A stretch of DNA of 64,000 nt. Source: Liolophura sinensis (lineage: Eukaryota > Mollusca > Polyplacophora > Chitonida > Chitonidae). Numbering within the stretch: the first letter of the stretch is position 1; the number at the start of each line of letters is the position of its first letter. The notes beneath the pieces were generated by a model. It had not been told where the DNA came from and made no database searches. It saw only the letters and a program-made list of their open reading frames with translations. This document shows, piece after piece, positions 12,601 to 23,744 of the stretch. Made by a program: the position numbers and the translations under genes. The DNA lies in contig NC_088306.1 of NCBI RefSeq assembly GCF_032854445.1, forward strand, positions 22,227,764-22,291,763, in the 5' to 3' direction.

Positions 12601-15600
12601 CCTCTTGGAGGAACATTCCATCCGGCATTCCCCCAAAAGCAATCAGCAGGATGTTCCTAAAGCAGCCAAAACCCCGTCACATGTAATTATAGCCTTGCCA
12701 TTTGTTGGAAAGACAAGCTGGGTAATACAGCGATCATCTAAACAGAAAGCCAACATAGACCGGATATTTACTGTTGGGTTAACACTGCAGGTCATACTTA
12801 GAGCGTCACACAAAACGTCCTGCTGCCATCAAACAGCGATCTAAAAATTTTCAGGCTTAACTGCTCCTTTGCTGAACACTATGTCGATGAGACATGCCCA
12901 CCGCTAAACAAGCGGATTAAAGAGTACCAGGCTTCTTCTCAAACTAAAGGCATGCAATCAGCCATCTCAGAACATATACTAGCCAACCGCCATCACAAAA
13001 TTGACAGGAATAATATTAATCCCATGAAAACCGACACAGCAAATATCACAACAGGAAAACTAACGGAAACTCTTGTTATTCAACAGACCGAACCACAGAT
13101 CAACAGAGACCTAGGGTTTTTATTTTATCCCTAAAGCTTACGGTGACTTTATTCATGATGTAGCCCGCCACTCCATCAAATCTACCCTGTATGAACAATA
13201 TGCGTTCTTAATAGTTTGCAATCAGACAAAAGTTTGTTTGTCTGTTATCTTATTTAGTGCAGAAATATTCTTGAGTACGGCGTAAAGCACCATTCAGATA
13301 AAAAAATAAATAAATATTTAGTGCAGTTATCATAGCTTTTTACAATATGTGTTTAGTGCGGTTATCATAGCTTTTTTTACAATATGTGTTTAGGGCAGTT
13401 ATCATAGCTTTTATATAACATATGTATAGGGTAATTGTGCGGTTATCATAACCTTTTACAATATGTGTTTAGTGCAGTTATCATGACTTTTTGACAGTGT
13501 GTGTTTAGTGCAGTTGTCTTAGACTTTTACAGTACTTGTTTAGGACAGTTGTTTTAGTTTTTTACATGATGTGTTTAATGAAGATATCATAGCACCTCCC
13601 GCCAAAAGCCTATATCGTCTTTCACTCAGATACCTTGTATAACCTTTGTTGATAGATATATGGAATGTAAGAAATGTGGCCGATCTGCCCATGTCAAAGG
13701 TCAGAACTGACCGACTGACCAGTCAGCCAGACAGACAGACAGACTTACTGACTGACTGACTGACAGACAGACAACCAGCCAGGCACACGGACAATCAGAC
13801 AGGCAGACAACGGGTAAAACGACTGACTGGCTGACACAGACACCGGACAGACAGACGGACTGACAGACGGATAGACTGACAGAAAGACGGCCAGCCAGCC
13901 AGCCAGCCAACCAGACAGACAGAGAGACAGAAGGACAGGCGGGCGGACTATCTGCTTGTCGATGGCAAACAGTGATGAGAAATCCCTGTTTCTGAGTAAT
14001 TCAAGACCAGTAAAGTCTAATAAATGGCAAATAAAATCACTACATTTGTTTTTTACGCAGTTGTGCTTAAACCAGTGTGATAGGGGGCTGTATAAGGTGC
14101 TACTATTCAGTAAGAATAAAGACTTACATGAGGTAAATTGACAATAGTCCGTATTTCGCCGGTTAGGTTTGACCATTTGACAAATTTTCTTAGTTTTACT
14201 CTCTGTGCAATAGTCTTTTATGTTATATTACACAGGAGAAACGCTGGACAGACCCAGGCGACCAAGTCGCTACGAAGTTGTGGAGTTGCCCCCAACTTTA
14301 CCTGATCCAGGCAGACCCGAGCGACCGGAACGTCCTGATCGGGCAGGTCTGTCTCTTTGGTTGTCGCATGTGTTTGTTTCATAATTTGTTTATTTGCTGG
14401 TTTGCTTGTTTAGAGCTTAACTTAAACGTCACTTAATCACATTTTAAACTCATTTTCACGTGTTTTTTCAATAGCATTCCCCTTACCCACTGTCGATGTA
14501 TTAAAATGCTGCTTTACTTAAACACCATGTTAAGTTTAACAACCAATATAGATGTACAGAGACCAAAGGGAACAGCAACAGATTTAGTTCATATTTAATA
14601 TACCTGTTTGTACACAATTATCTTTTCGCTGTGTACAAAACCGAAGACTTCGCTTAAAAAGTAACATCTGGTATAATTAAGTCTTAAGGCATTTTTGACC
14701 AGCCAGGCCCTGGTCCGTCACATTATACTAACACCGTGCCGATCGGTACTGGATCTATTCCACTATTTAAACAGACAGATATGACACACTATACAATCAC
14801 AAATCAAAATAGAAAGTTTCCTAAGTTGTCATGCATGCTATAGTTTTTGAAAGTAAACTCTGAGAAAATCAGACGATATGTTTCAAAATGCTTTTTCCTT
14901 ATGTGTAAGGAATCTTGCACTCCCATGTAAGCTTACATTTTTATAACAGATTGTACTCCAACGTAAACCCATATTCTGATTATTTACAATAATTAATAAA
15001 TGATAAAGGAAACCAGTTTTTAAAAAGTTATAAGACATCTTGCATGGACCTATGCGTCGCAACAGACATGTAAAATGTACGTGTACTAACCCTTTGCATT
15101 GTTTCTATGTGGTTGTATGTTAAATGTGATGACAACACAGCATTTTTGTGTAATTGTAGACGTGTGACATCTAATAAGTTGCAACTAACGTCACTACAAT
15201 CTTTTTTTTTACCTAATTTTGCTTAAGCCATGGTGCTAGGCTGTGTTAAATTGCTACTATTTGTGCATTTACATAAACAGTTAGAATAAAACACCTAAGC
15301 GAGGTAAACTGACAAAAGGGCCGTATTTCACCGGTTACGCGTGGCCATTTGCCAACTATCACACTGTTGGGGCCGTATTTCACCAGTTACGCGTGGCCAT
15401 TTGCCAACTATCACACTGTTGGGGCCGTATTTCACCGGTTACGCGTGACCATTTGTCAACTATCACACTGTCGCTGCTGATGTGGTTTTACTGTTTATGT
15501 TGTACAGGCACGTCTTTAATTATGATAACCAACCCTCAACCAAGATGCACGTTTCAGGTCAATAATCGCAAGACTAACTCCCAAAACGACGTTGAAGGCA

Positions 15601-18600
15601 AACCTCCAAAGAACTAAGAAAATATATAAAGAACGAAATTAGGCCCCAATCATGAAAAGAGAAACCGTGAACAGTATTCAGTGATGATGAACAACGCAAG
15701 GTATTCCCCAGGCTAATAAGTGAAATCAGTATTCAAATTGTGTACCATGCTATTAATTAAGTTGTCGGTAATGAAATATGTGTCTCAGCTGCGCTTTGAT
15801 TGCAACTGTTCATATATCGAACGTGGCGATGTAATACAGCTATAAGGAAAGAGTGCCAGTTTATTCTGGACGCTCTGTTCGCATTTGCCCACAGGGGAAT
15901 TATACTCATGGTAAAACTTCAGAAACTTGAAGTGAAGGCGTATAGATATAGGTCAGCCAAAATGGTTGCCTAATTTGTGTCCATTGGGATTCTACCCATA
16001 CGCTGTTGATACTTGATTTCTTCGAATGAATTTCATCTAGATGTTATTAATGAGAAATTCATGTAACACGATGAACAACGAAACATCCCATGCATGGTAA
16101 CCCTTGTAGGTAGTAGAACTGAAGAAGGCTTGGTTTCCTTTGACGTCAGTGTAGTGGTGACCAGTTTTATTCAACGCCTGTACAATTTGTGATGATATTC
16201 TATCAATTAAATCTGTGAAGTAATAGTATGGAGAATGGAGAAATCCGAGGGAGATATATCCTTATCCGGTGAGTATATTTGAGCGTCTAATTCTTCATTG
16301 TGAACAAGTTTGGGCTTTTAAGGATCACATACAGTTGACGCCTGAATGTTTTACAATTGCACAACAGTTCCCTTCCACACTGACTATACTTCTTCTTGTG
16401 ACTTTGTTAAAAGATTAGATATAAGTTTGGTGGTACGGCTTTTTGACTCCACATTAAAGTGAGCTTTGTACGGGGATTTATACATTTTTGGAAGTCAGTA
16501 AATTTATGGTATATCAGTGTGACGGGAAGGCACGAATATACTCCTCTGAGAAATGACTGACTTAAAGTAGTTCATTCAGAGTATAGGCCGTTACAGAATA
16601 CTGATAATAATAATAATTCTTGCACGCAAAAATAATATTATTAGGAGTTTTGAAGGTCATTAAGTTTTTCTGAAGGTCACCAAGTAGCTTTCGCTGGGTA
16701 GGATCCATCAGCACTTGCACGGCTGTCCCAATAACATTAATGTTGATATGGTGGACTTCTGTACTAGCTCAGCCAAATATCAAGGACTGAAAGTTCTACC
16801 TTTTCCCCTTTTTATGCCATTTTGCAAACTGTTCAAACGTCCAAATGACCATTTTCATATTAGATCTCATATTTAGGTTTTTCGGCGTCTCTGTACTTGG
16901 GACACCTGGCAAGCAGACTTTGAAGACCATCAATATTTCAAGTTTCATCATCAAGTTTACCAGTTATGACACATTTACATGGATTGTAAGGAAAGTCCTA
17001 CGATTCAGCGTCACAGCTGTATCTATCTGAAGTATAATCAGATATCTCACAATCTTTAACTGCTTAACAGTATTACCGTTAATAGGGATTACACTTTCTG
17101 AATATGTGCTTTCGAGTAATCATGGAAGCGTTTGATTTGGTGTTTTGGTAGGAAGTTCATGAGGGCACTCGAACGTTGAAATTATTCAGAACAGCACTGA
17201 GATACTCTGGATCAATTAAAATTCGTGGTGTGTTGATTAAATCAATACCCCTATGAAGGTACTTAAAATTTAAGAACTGTCTACTTTCGGCAGTTTAAAC
17301 TCTTTTGATGTTATTCAGATTGTGAAATTTTATATCCAGATGCAATGTAAGACAGGTATATCGTAGAGATCGGGAAAAGCGAGGGGAAACACACGTTCAG
17401 AATAAATATTAGGCATTTATTTTTACGCCGATGTCGACTTATTTAATCAACAATGTATATATAAGATACAGTCGTGACACTACCATATAGATGTGTGCCT
17501 ATAGCAGATTACTGTGCCCATGATATAATATATCATATATTCAGGACTAGTGAGTTGGCACCGGGCCAGTGGATAACCAGTGTATGTTCTTGGGTTTATA
17601 CAAACTATATAGGCCATTAAACGCACGTAGACAGTGCATCTCTTCTCCTGGTTTTCATTCTGCATAGCACATATTTGTACAGGGTTACGCCTCAACGCAT
17701 GGGTATGTAGGTGTATGATTGAAAAGTATCTGGTTTGAAACCTGACAAAAGCTGCTCCTCTTACAAATTTCTTTAAACACTTGCATAATTCGGAACACGC
17801 ACTTGCTAACATGGCACTGGGGCAGTACTAGTTTTTAACTATGTTTTCAAGCTCGGTGAAATATTCTTATCAAAGAAACGAACTTTAAAAGAAAATGCCT
17901 TAAGAAAACTATGATAATAGCCAGTGAGACGATGTGAACAAGATCTGTGTGTTTGCTTTGTACGGATATACTTTCTGGTTTCCAGAAATTTCTATATAGT
18001 TTGTTTCTTTTAACTCGTCACCTATATCAAGCTCTCTGTACCTACAATCACGTATACTCGTAACCAAAACTGCTCTATAATATAATATTTATAAGATGAT
18101 CTTAACAAGGGAAATTCACCACACGACTGTATTGCTTCAGAGTTCGATGTTTGGAAATTCTTCTTGGGATTATGTGTAAAAAAAAGATGTGTATTCGCTT
18201 TGTGTAGTGTAAGTTTTGTTACTGAATGGAATGTTCGGGCTGCTGGGGTGCTGTTATAGTACAACGAATTAGTCTCCACATCTATTGTACAGCAATACCT
18301 TACTCTGAGGTTGGTTACCTGATCACATGGTCTGGACGACTGACATGTTTCGCTAGTGATTGGGAGCCTGGATCTGAAATTACTGGTTCGAAACCCCGGA
18401 GTGGCTCACTTCAGTTTTCAGAACTTGAATGTATAGGTTACAGTAATCAGATGTACCAATAGTTTAGTACATAAATAAAGCATGGGATAGCAAACTGTAC
18501 ATAACCTGCATCTCCTTTATCTAACTCCCTCCTCCACCACTCCCTAGATTTTGATCTCGATCCCCACACCCGGACCCGGAGACTTTGATCCCCACATACC

Positions 18601-21286
18601 ACAACCCATACGTTGACCCCCATACGTTGACCCTCATTCCTTGACCTCCAAAGCTTGACCCCTGACCGTTTAGATGATCCCCAGACCTTAATTCTCACAT
18701 TTTGACTCCAGATTATTTCCCCTGACACCCTGTTAGTTTTGTCTGACTTTGTGGACCAGTTATGTGATTTTATCTGGAATAAATACAGATATGTATTTTT
18801 GTTCTTTCAGGTGTTGTGCCGCTACCTTCACGGGCACCAAAACTCAACGTATGTTGTAATTGCTTTGTATTTAATTCGAAAAACATTGACATTTGTTATC
18901 ACTTGTTGTCCATTAATGTGACGTTATATATGACGTACTGTCAAACGTGTGGCGTACAGGATTGCACTGTGACGCAATATTGATGGGAAAGAAATGGTCT
19001 TCAACAAACGCTAGACAGCGGCGATGCTCCTTGAGCGTCCTCGATCACTTATTGTCACTAAATATAAGGGTCATGTCCGACATTCATATACCATTCGTAG
19101 TCCGTAAAGGGCGTTCCAAGTCGATAATCGCAAGATCCATTTCCAAAACAACGTTTAACACTAGCTCCCAAAGACAAAGTTATATAAGAAATTATACAAA
19201 TAGGAAATAAAGCCGGTAACACCAAGGAGAAGCGGTCACCAGTTTCAATGATGCCGGGCAGACAGTGGATATTCCAGCCATGAATTCCATATCAAAGTTC
19301 AAATTCGTAGTGCATGAATGAGTTCCAGGTCAAATAACAATTAAACCACTAAGAATAATAAGAACCATAAGGCCGGGGGAATCTACAGATTCTTCGCCCA
19401 AGGTTGAAATTGAAACCGCACCTTGTTTCTCAGCTGTTTGGAGTCGCGCCTGTTACCACCGCTCCCTATAAAAAAAAAACTACAGTGGGTTTTCACTGTC
19501 TCGAAAGCAGTAGTAGAAAGTCGTGGTAACTGGGACCAGGTGGACAAGTTAACAAACCACATTTTTAGTTTTTGTACCGTTTTAGGAAATTGAATTTAAA
19601 AAATGGATTATGAAGTTATGTGAATGGACAAAGTGCTCAGGTGTAACTCGTAATGTCTTTCCAGTCTGCTCCATCCATGTGAACCTGACCCCTGTCACAT
19701 GACCCAAGGACACAGGAGCCTCCCATCAATGCGGTCACTGTTAGTTCAAGTCCAGCTCATGCTGGCTTTCTCTCCCTACATGGAAATGTTTTGCACCAAC
19801 CTGCGGATGGTGGTGGGTTTCGCCCGGGTTCTGCCCGATTTGCTACCGCCATAATGCTGACCGCCGTTGTTAACGTGAAATTTTGTTCAGTACGGCGTAA
19901 AAAAGCAATCAAATAAATAAACAAAATAAATCAAAAACATCAACAAAATAATTAGTTTTATACCAGCTTTGTTTTTTTTTTCTTAGAAAGGGAAAATGAT
20001 CACCAAGACTTTGTCAAGAGCTAAGGATGTAATCAAAGATGTACCTGTTACTGTGAAAACTTTGGCAAAGAAGGGTACGTATATCCGGTTACAAGGGTTC
20101 ACTCTTCGCCCACTTCGTAAATATTTGTTTATTTACCAGTTCACCGCATAGGCAATTTTAATGTAGTAAAAAAATTAAACATCTAGCATAATTATTTTAC
20201 AATATATACATTAAACTGGCGGAAAGAAAACCCCAAAGGGCTTATTATATTCCAAAGAAAATAAATAAGATTGTATTTAGAGCACATTTTTCGAGTTATT
20301 GCCTAAATACAACTGGTTCTGTGTTCAAACCGTCACTTATTATTTCCACAGCATTTCCTGGAACCAAAAAATCGGCGACCTCCAGCTCAAACTCGCTTAC
20401 ATACGGCCCAAACGCGTCAACTTCAGTTCCAAACTCACCTGCTTCCGGCCCAAACTCACCTGTTTCTGGTCCAAACTCACCTACTGGCGGTCCAAACTCA
20501 CCTGCTTCAGGCTCAAATTCAAAGCTTTTGCCGGTCCTGCTAAAAGTCGTCAGTGAAGATGAGGAGAGTGAAGCTAGTGACAGCGACGACGTTTACGATT
20601 ACCCGGATCCTAATAAAGAGGACTTGCGCTTTCCTCCGCTAAAGGACGCTTTACCTTTCGATGACGCCGTGTCAGTGACAAAGAAGCAAGACGAAGAGCA
20701 AAGTTTTAATAATAAACCTCGACAACCCACATACAGAAATTTAACTGAGTACCCAATAAATCCAAGAAAGGGAAATTCGTTAGACAGGCGGAAACAGCCG
20801 GAGAATACCCAGGATGGTGTTTCTACAACCTGTACCTTACCATCACCATCGAAACCGATTCAGAGTGCCTCTAAAGTAGAGCATCAAGCTCTCAAGCCGG
20901 TCCAGTCAGTGAAGCCACAACCCAACACCTTGGCGACCGTGGTCAAGTCCGAGCCTACGACGGTGTCTAATACACCACCGTCCAAGAAACCAGTTGCCCC
21001 AGTGACGGCCCCCAAGCCTGTCAGACCTAATTTAAAAGCGATCGGTCCCAAGTTTTCCTATTCCCGAGAAGAAATAATGGAAATGAGCGTTATAGAAATC
21101 TTCGAAACGATGAAAAAAATTGGCCTGGGAGAAAAGGCCGATAAGTTTAAAGAGAATTGCGTCGACGGGTCATTCCTGGTTTTGGAGATGACGGACACGG
21201 CGTTGGCGGAATTCGACCTCACCGAAGTGGAATCCCTGCAGGTGAAAAGGTTCATGAAAGACGGAAAACTTCCTAAAATGAGCTGA
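5544..21286 (+). CDS. GAREM: GAREM-like adaptor (CABIT + proline-rich + SAM), six coding exons
   Basis: I assembled this gene from splice signals and reading phase. Exons are 5544-6690, 10897-11028, 14236-14346, 18811-18848, 19987-20074 and 20352-21286. All introns are GT-AG, the phases agree at every join, and the sum is 2451 bp (816 codons plus stop). The order CABIT domain, short linker exons, then C-terminal SAM domain is that of GAREM (Grb2-associated regulator of MAPK), which in vertebrates is about 875 residues. Family knowledge: GAREM is a cytoplasmic adaptor that is Tyr-phosphorylated after receptor stimulation and recruits GRB2/SHP2 to raise ERK signalling. Seen here: Tyr motifs DYEPV (exon 2), SRYEVVELPP (exon 3) and VYDYPDP (exon 6), and Pro/Arg-rich stretches that could serve SH2/SH3 binding. 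An in-frame TGA at 5502-5504 fixes the first ATG. The family call is strong; paralogue and exact function are inferred. Confidence 0.85.
7138..7232 (+). mobile_element. SINE tail fragment
   Basis: Starts in the CCCACCATTAATG body segment and ends in the AAATAAATAAAT tail. Confidence 0.75.
7980..8248. mobile_element. TA-flanked MITE (CACTMAAAAAATT family)
   Basis: 269 bp with ~75-bp imperfect inverted ends (CACTAAAAAAATT at left, the inverse of AATTTTTTGAGTG at right) and TA on each side, the Tc1/mariner-type target duplication. In GAREM intron 1. Confidence 0.85.
8990..9112 (-). mobile_element. tRNA-like SINE head
   Basis: On the - strand GGCCCAGTTGGTAGAGCG (box A) and GGATCAATCCTGG (box B) sit at tRNA spacing. 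It lacks a paired acceptor stem, so it is judged SINE-derived, not a functional tRNA. Confidence 0.55.
9451..9712 (-). mobile_element. Full-length SINE with target-site duplication
   Basis: Reverse copy flanked by GGGCATATGA at 9441-9450 and 9713-9722, inserted next to a second SINE family in GAREM intron 1. Confidence 0.88.
9730..9965 (-). mobile_element. Second SINE family, copy 2
   Basis: Same block order as 32930-33250, ending at GGGTTTGATCCCAGG (box B on the - strand). A shorter scrap of the family is at 23280-23390. Confidence 0.65.
10897..11028 (+). CDS. GAREM: GAREM-like exon 2: acidic linker with YEPV motif
   Basis: The exon is bounded by acceptor CTCGCAG at 10896 and donor AAAG|GTAAGG at 11029. 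It is 132 bp, enters and leaves in phase 1, and is open throughout. The peptide is acidic and Ser/Asp-rich, with a DYEPV tyrosine motif and a run of four Asp before DIVTTK. The last 20 bases plus the donor are repeated many times in the following intron (11009-11400). Confidence 0.8.
11009..11400 (+). repeat. 34-bp minisatellite spanning the exon 2 splice donor
   Basis: About ten head-to-tail units of 34 bp (core GATATCGGTAGCACCAAAGG then TAGGTGCGTTAAAT), with the best-conserved copies at 11150-11340. The first unit overlaps the 3' end of GAREM exon 2 and its donor. Units 2-3 and the last ones are degenerate. Most copies keep a donor-like CCAAAG|GTAGGT. Confidence 0.9.
11773..12042 (+). mobile_element. 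Full-length tRNA-derived SINE with target-site duplication
   Basis: Reference copy of the dominant SINE, 270 bp. It starts GGGGCCTCCGTGGCTCTGTA, with pol III box A (TGGCTCTGTAGG) and box B (GAGTTCAAATCC). The body contains GGTTTCCTCCCACCATAATG and the tail CTTGAGTACGGCGTAAAACA, then an ATAA repeat. Flanking copies of CTTAAGCTTTGCA (11760-11772 and 12043-12055) are the target duplication. It may belong to the Meta-domain type of SINEs, which I cannot confirm. Confidence 0.9.
12300..13140 (+). mobile_element. Penelope-like element remnant (RT end + GIY-YIG endonuclease)
   Basis: Three frame-broken segments in order resemble the C-terminal part of Penelope-like elements. The first (12340-12555, MELEKDQQIHFL...YRKQIHGDQ..HPIQVK) resembles the RT end. 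The second (12605-12844) contains IALPFVGKTSWVIQR. The third (about 12850-13130) contains DETCPPLNKRIKEYQ..SAISEHI..H and INRDLG, which matches a GIY-YIG tail. Frameshifts show it is dead. It lies in GAREM intron 2. Confidence 0.7.
13262..13314 (+). mobile_element. SINE tail fragment
   Basis: GAAATATTCTTGAGTACGGC plus A/T tail only. Confidence 0.65.
13310..13600. repeat. Degenerate tandem repeat (about 35-45 bp)
   Basis: Seven or so units around GTTTAGTGCAGTTATCATAG then CTTTTTACAATATGT. Confidence 0.8.
13710..13950. repeat. GACA/GACT/CCAG tetranucleotide microsatellite
   Basis: Mixed four-base repeats; the long open frames on the reverse strand are a by-product. Confidence 0.9.
14050..14235 (+). 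repeat. Interspersed repeat ending at the GAREM exon 3 acceptor
   Basis: Same family as 15200-15510, 28430-28520, 49055-49150 and 49790-49985 (motifs CTACTATT..., CCGTATTTC.CCGGTTA, CATTTG(C/A)CAA, TTTTACTCTCT). Its 3' end supplies the pyrimidine tract and AG of exon 3. Confidence 0.65.
14236..14346 (+). CDS. GAREM: GAREM-like exon 3: Tyr and Pro/Arg-rich linker
   Basis: The exon is bounded by acceptor ATTACACAG (ends 14235) and donor GCAG|GTCTGT at 14347. It is 111 bp, phase 1 in and out. The peptide carries SRYEVVELPP and then RPERPERPDRAG, a Pro/Arg pattern typical of SH3-ligand segments. The sequence just upstream, including the polypyrimidine tract and AG, belongs to an interspersed repeat found elsewhere in the window. 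Confidence 0.75.
14347..18810 (+). other. GAREM intron 3
   Basis: Mostly featureless AT-rich sequence apart from the 15200-15510 repeat and a CT-rich degenerate TTGACCCC repeat at 18500-18725. I see no coding exon. Confidence 0.6.
15200..15510 (+). repeat. Same repeat, with a 52-bp unit in three tandem copies
   Basis: GGGGCCGTATTTCACCGGTT... is repeated three times between 15318 and 15480 with near identity. Confidence 0.8.
18811..18848 (+). CDS. GAREM: GAREM-like exon 4 (micro-exon, 38 bp)
   Basis: This short exon lies between TTCTTTCAG (ends 18810) and donor AAC|GTATGT at 18849. It enters in phase 1, leaves in phase 0 and encodes about 13 residues (VVPLPSRAPKLN). Support comes from strong splice sites and from phase continuity with both neighbours; there is no domain evidence. 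The upstream 18500-18725 stretch is a CT-rich degenerate repeat. Confidence 0.65.
19700..19932 (+). mobile_element. SINE, nearly full length
   Basis: Head (GGACACAGGAGCCTCCCATC), box B, body and tail, ending just before GAREM exon 5. Confidence 0.85.
19987..20074 (+). CDS. GAREM: GAREM-like exon 5 (basic linker)
   Basis: The acceptor is a long T run ending CTTAG at 19986, and the donor is AAGG|GTACGT at 20075. The exon is 88 bp, entering in phase 0 and leaving in phase 1. The peptide is Lys/Thr/Val-rich (KGKMITKTLSRAKDV...), with no recognised motif. It joins in frame to exon 6. Confidence 0.65.
20352..21286 (+). CDS. GAREM: GAREM-like exon 6: heptad repeats, acidic linker, SAM domain
   Basis: The acceptor TTCCACAG ends at 20351; the frame is open to TGA at 21284-21286, giving the last ~311 residues. 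It starts with Ser/Asn/Pro repeats of seven residues (PNSPASG-like, four units, about 20430-20520). An acidic stretch with VYDYPDP follows, then a long disordered Pro/Lys/Ser region. The SAM domain occupies roughly residues 745-813 of the whole protein (YSREEIMEMS, IGLGEKADKFKEN, the DLTEVESLQVKRF helix). SAM at the C-terminus after CABIT is diagnostic for GAREM. In this family SAM is thought to mediate protein-protein contacts. Confidence 0.9.
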
Positions 21287-21742
21287 CTTTGATGTGTGGA
21301 CCCATCCCTTTGTCTTTGGGTTGCAGATAAAGAGCCAGTCAACGACATCAGAGGATGAGCTATAAATAGTCACTATCACTATCAATTATGTCAATGTTTA
21401 TTTCGGGTTTGTGGATATTCACGGTATGGAATGATCCCTTTAACATTTTATTATAAGACATCAAAGGCCACATTCTCAGATTATTCTTCATAGTGAGCAT
21501 AGCTCTGTGTATCTCAACAGCCTTGCGCTTGTGTATAGGAGCCGGATGCTGGCATCCGGTCATGTGACCAAGTAACTCCTTTATCCACGTAATAACCGTG
21601 TCCCTATTATTTGTTGAATTTGTTACATTGTAATTTCGTGATACATTAAATCTTTTACCACACCATGAATGAAGATTTGCGTAAAATATCATGCTGAATT
21701 AGTTTTCAAATTATAATCATTTTTTAAGCGTTTTGGTCAGTT

Positions 21743-21748
21743 AATAAA
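21743..21748 (+). terminator. Possible polyadenylation signal of the GAREM-like gene
   Basis: This is the first AATAAA seen after the stop codon, about 460 bp downstream in AT-rich sequence. It is positional evidence only. Confidence 0.3.
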
Positions 21749-22004
21749 TTAGCAAAGCAAGTACACAAATTAAGGCACTTTGATGAGCCCTATATTAAAC
21801 TTCATTTTGGTCATCATCTGGAGAAATCCCCACCTATTAGACAGCGCAGTTAGTGTTAATTCTTTCTACTTACAGTGTATGTGACATTCGTAAGTTTACC
21901 GTCCTAAAGCAAACATTTTCCTTACAAAGGTGTTTGATAATCCGCTGAAAGATTCCTCGTGTAAGTCCAGCACTAATTATGCTGGAAAACTGAATTAAAC
22001 GTCT

Positions 22005-22470
22005 GACCATTTACAAACAAACAGCCCACATAAAGCCATCAACCATTTACAAACAGCCCACACAAAGCCACCAACCATTTACAGACAAACAACCCACATA
22101 AAGCCTCTGACCATTTACAGACAAACAGCCCACATAAATCCACCGACCATTTACAGACAAATAACCCACACAAAGCCTCTGACCATTTACAGACATACAA
22201 CCCACACAGAACCTCTGACCATTTACAGACAAACAACCCACACAGAACCTCTGACCATTTACAGACAAATAACCCAAACAAAGCTTCTGACCATTTACAA
22301 ACAACCCACACAAAGCCACTGACCATTTACAGACAAACTACCCACACAAAGACACCGACCATATACAAACTACCCACACAGAGCCACCGATCATTTACAA
22401 ATAAACAGCCCACACAAAGACACCGATCATTTACAGACAAACTACACACGTGAAGCCACCAGCCATTTGC
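22005..22470. repeat. 36-bp minisatellite
   Basis: About a dozen units near CCATTTACAGACAAACAACCC plus ACACAAAGCCTCTGA; most are 36 bp, so two reverse frames stay open. Confidence 0.9.
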
Positions 22471-23175
22471 CAACAAGCTGGACCATTTGTCTCTTTTGTA
22501 GAAAAATTCACGAACCTATATACATAATCCAACAGTTGGATTCGAACTCGCGCCTTCAACTGACAAGGGCTAATAGACTTTTGAGTGAACTGAGTCAGCG
22601 AGGCCTCAGCCATCTTTTTCGGGATGTTTTCCATAGCCGCTGGGACATTCAAAGTTTGGTTGATTGTCGTTTTGCTGGCAGATTTAACATCAAATTCTGC
22701 ATTTGCCTCGAAAACATTTGCGCCTATCCAGTTGTGCACTCATGAAATGCGGTAATTAGACACCTGCGCATTCTTCCCAATCCTTATATACTGACACTGG
22801 GCCAACCAACCCGTTGCCCATGCAGTTGTGCACTCGCAGATTCAGCCGAATCCATGTATGCTGACAATGGGTAAACCAGGCCGCCGCCTTTCCAGTTGTA
22901 CACTAATGCAATGCGGTAGTTAGACACCCGCGGTTTCTTCCCAATCCTTGTATGCTGAGAATTGGCCAGCCAGCTCGTCGCCTATCCAGTTGTACACTCA
23001 TGCACTCACTGCATATAATGTATTAAAAAAACTGAAGCCATTGCACAACATATGCATTGAAGTGCGGGCAATGCTCCAATTTTCCAGGACGGTATGAAAG
23101 ACGTCTCCTTCTATAATCTATAAACTGACCTGACATATCGTGACCCAGACGGGTTCAGCAGTAAGCATGAGTGCG

Positions 23176-23177
23176 AC

Positions 23178-23268
<91 letters not shown>

Positions 23269-23277
23269 ATATATATA
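23176..23277. repeat. (AT)n microsatellite
   Basis: About 100 bp of alternating A/T. Confidence 0.95.
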
Positions 23278-23744
23278 TTGACACCGGGTCAAGCAGTCAT
23301 ATTTCCTCGCCAAGCAGCAGCAAGTACCATTTTTTTTCTCTTTGGTATGAACAGGCCCGCGTTTGATCTCAGATCTCACGAAAATTAACTATGGGCTACA
23401 TCCCCCGTGCAATGTTGAAGAAGATCCAAGCAGCACTATGACGACTAACTTCTTGGAGTACATCAGTAATATGTTACATCAGCTTGCCCATAATACGCCA
23501 CCCATATGAACATTAGACTACACACTGTAGTCTTGAATTACTTTATGCGGGAAAGGTTTCACATTTCCGAACAGCCCATACAGCTCACGAAAAAATTCGA
23601 ACATTTCATTGTATTCGATTCATTTTAAAAAAAAGCAAATAAGAATAAGTGCTTGGACAGATATTTATTTCAGATCTGCCTTAAACGATCATAAGACCAC
23701 TCTTTTACACAGTATTTACAGAACATTTCTCTGTCAGAGGCTAT

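Larger units (their letters stand above)
21287..23744. other. Intergenic region between GAREM and PGRP genes (convergent)
   Basis: GAREM 3'UTR, the 36-bp minisatellite, a loosely repeated CCAGTTGTGCACTCATG segment at 22730-23010, the (AT)n tract and a SINE-2 scrap. No supported gene. Confidence 0.6.

Noticed and set aside
13701-14176. Ser/Val/Cys-rich reverse ORFs
   Set aside because: By-product of GACA/GACT tetranucleotide repeats.
22039-22326. Two long reverse-strand ORFs with repeated CKWSEALCGLFV-like peptides
   Set aside because: Produced by a 36-bp minisatellite whose unit is a multiple of three; no domain, both frames equally open.
23140-23388. ORFs rich in Tyr and Ile
   Set aside because: Pure (AT)n microsatellite translation.
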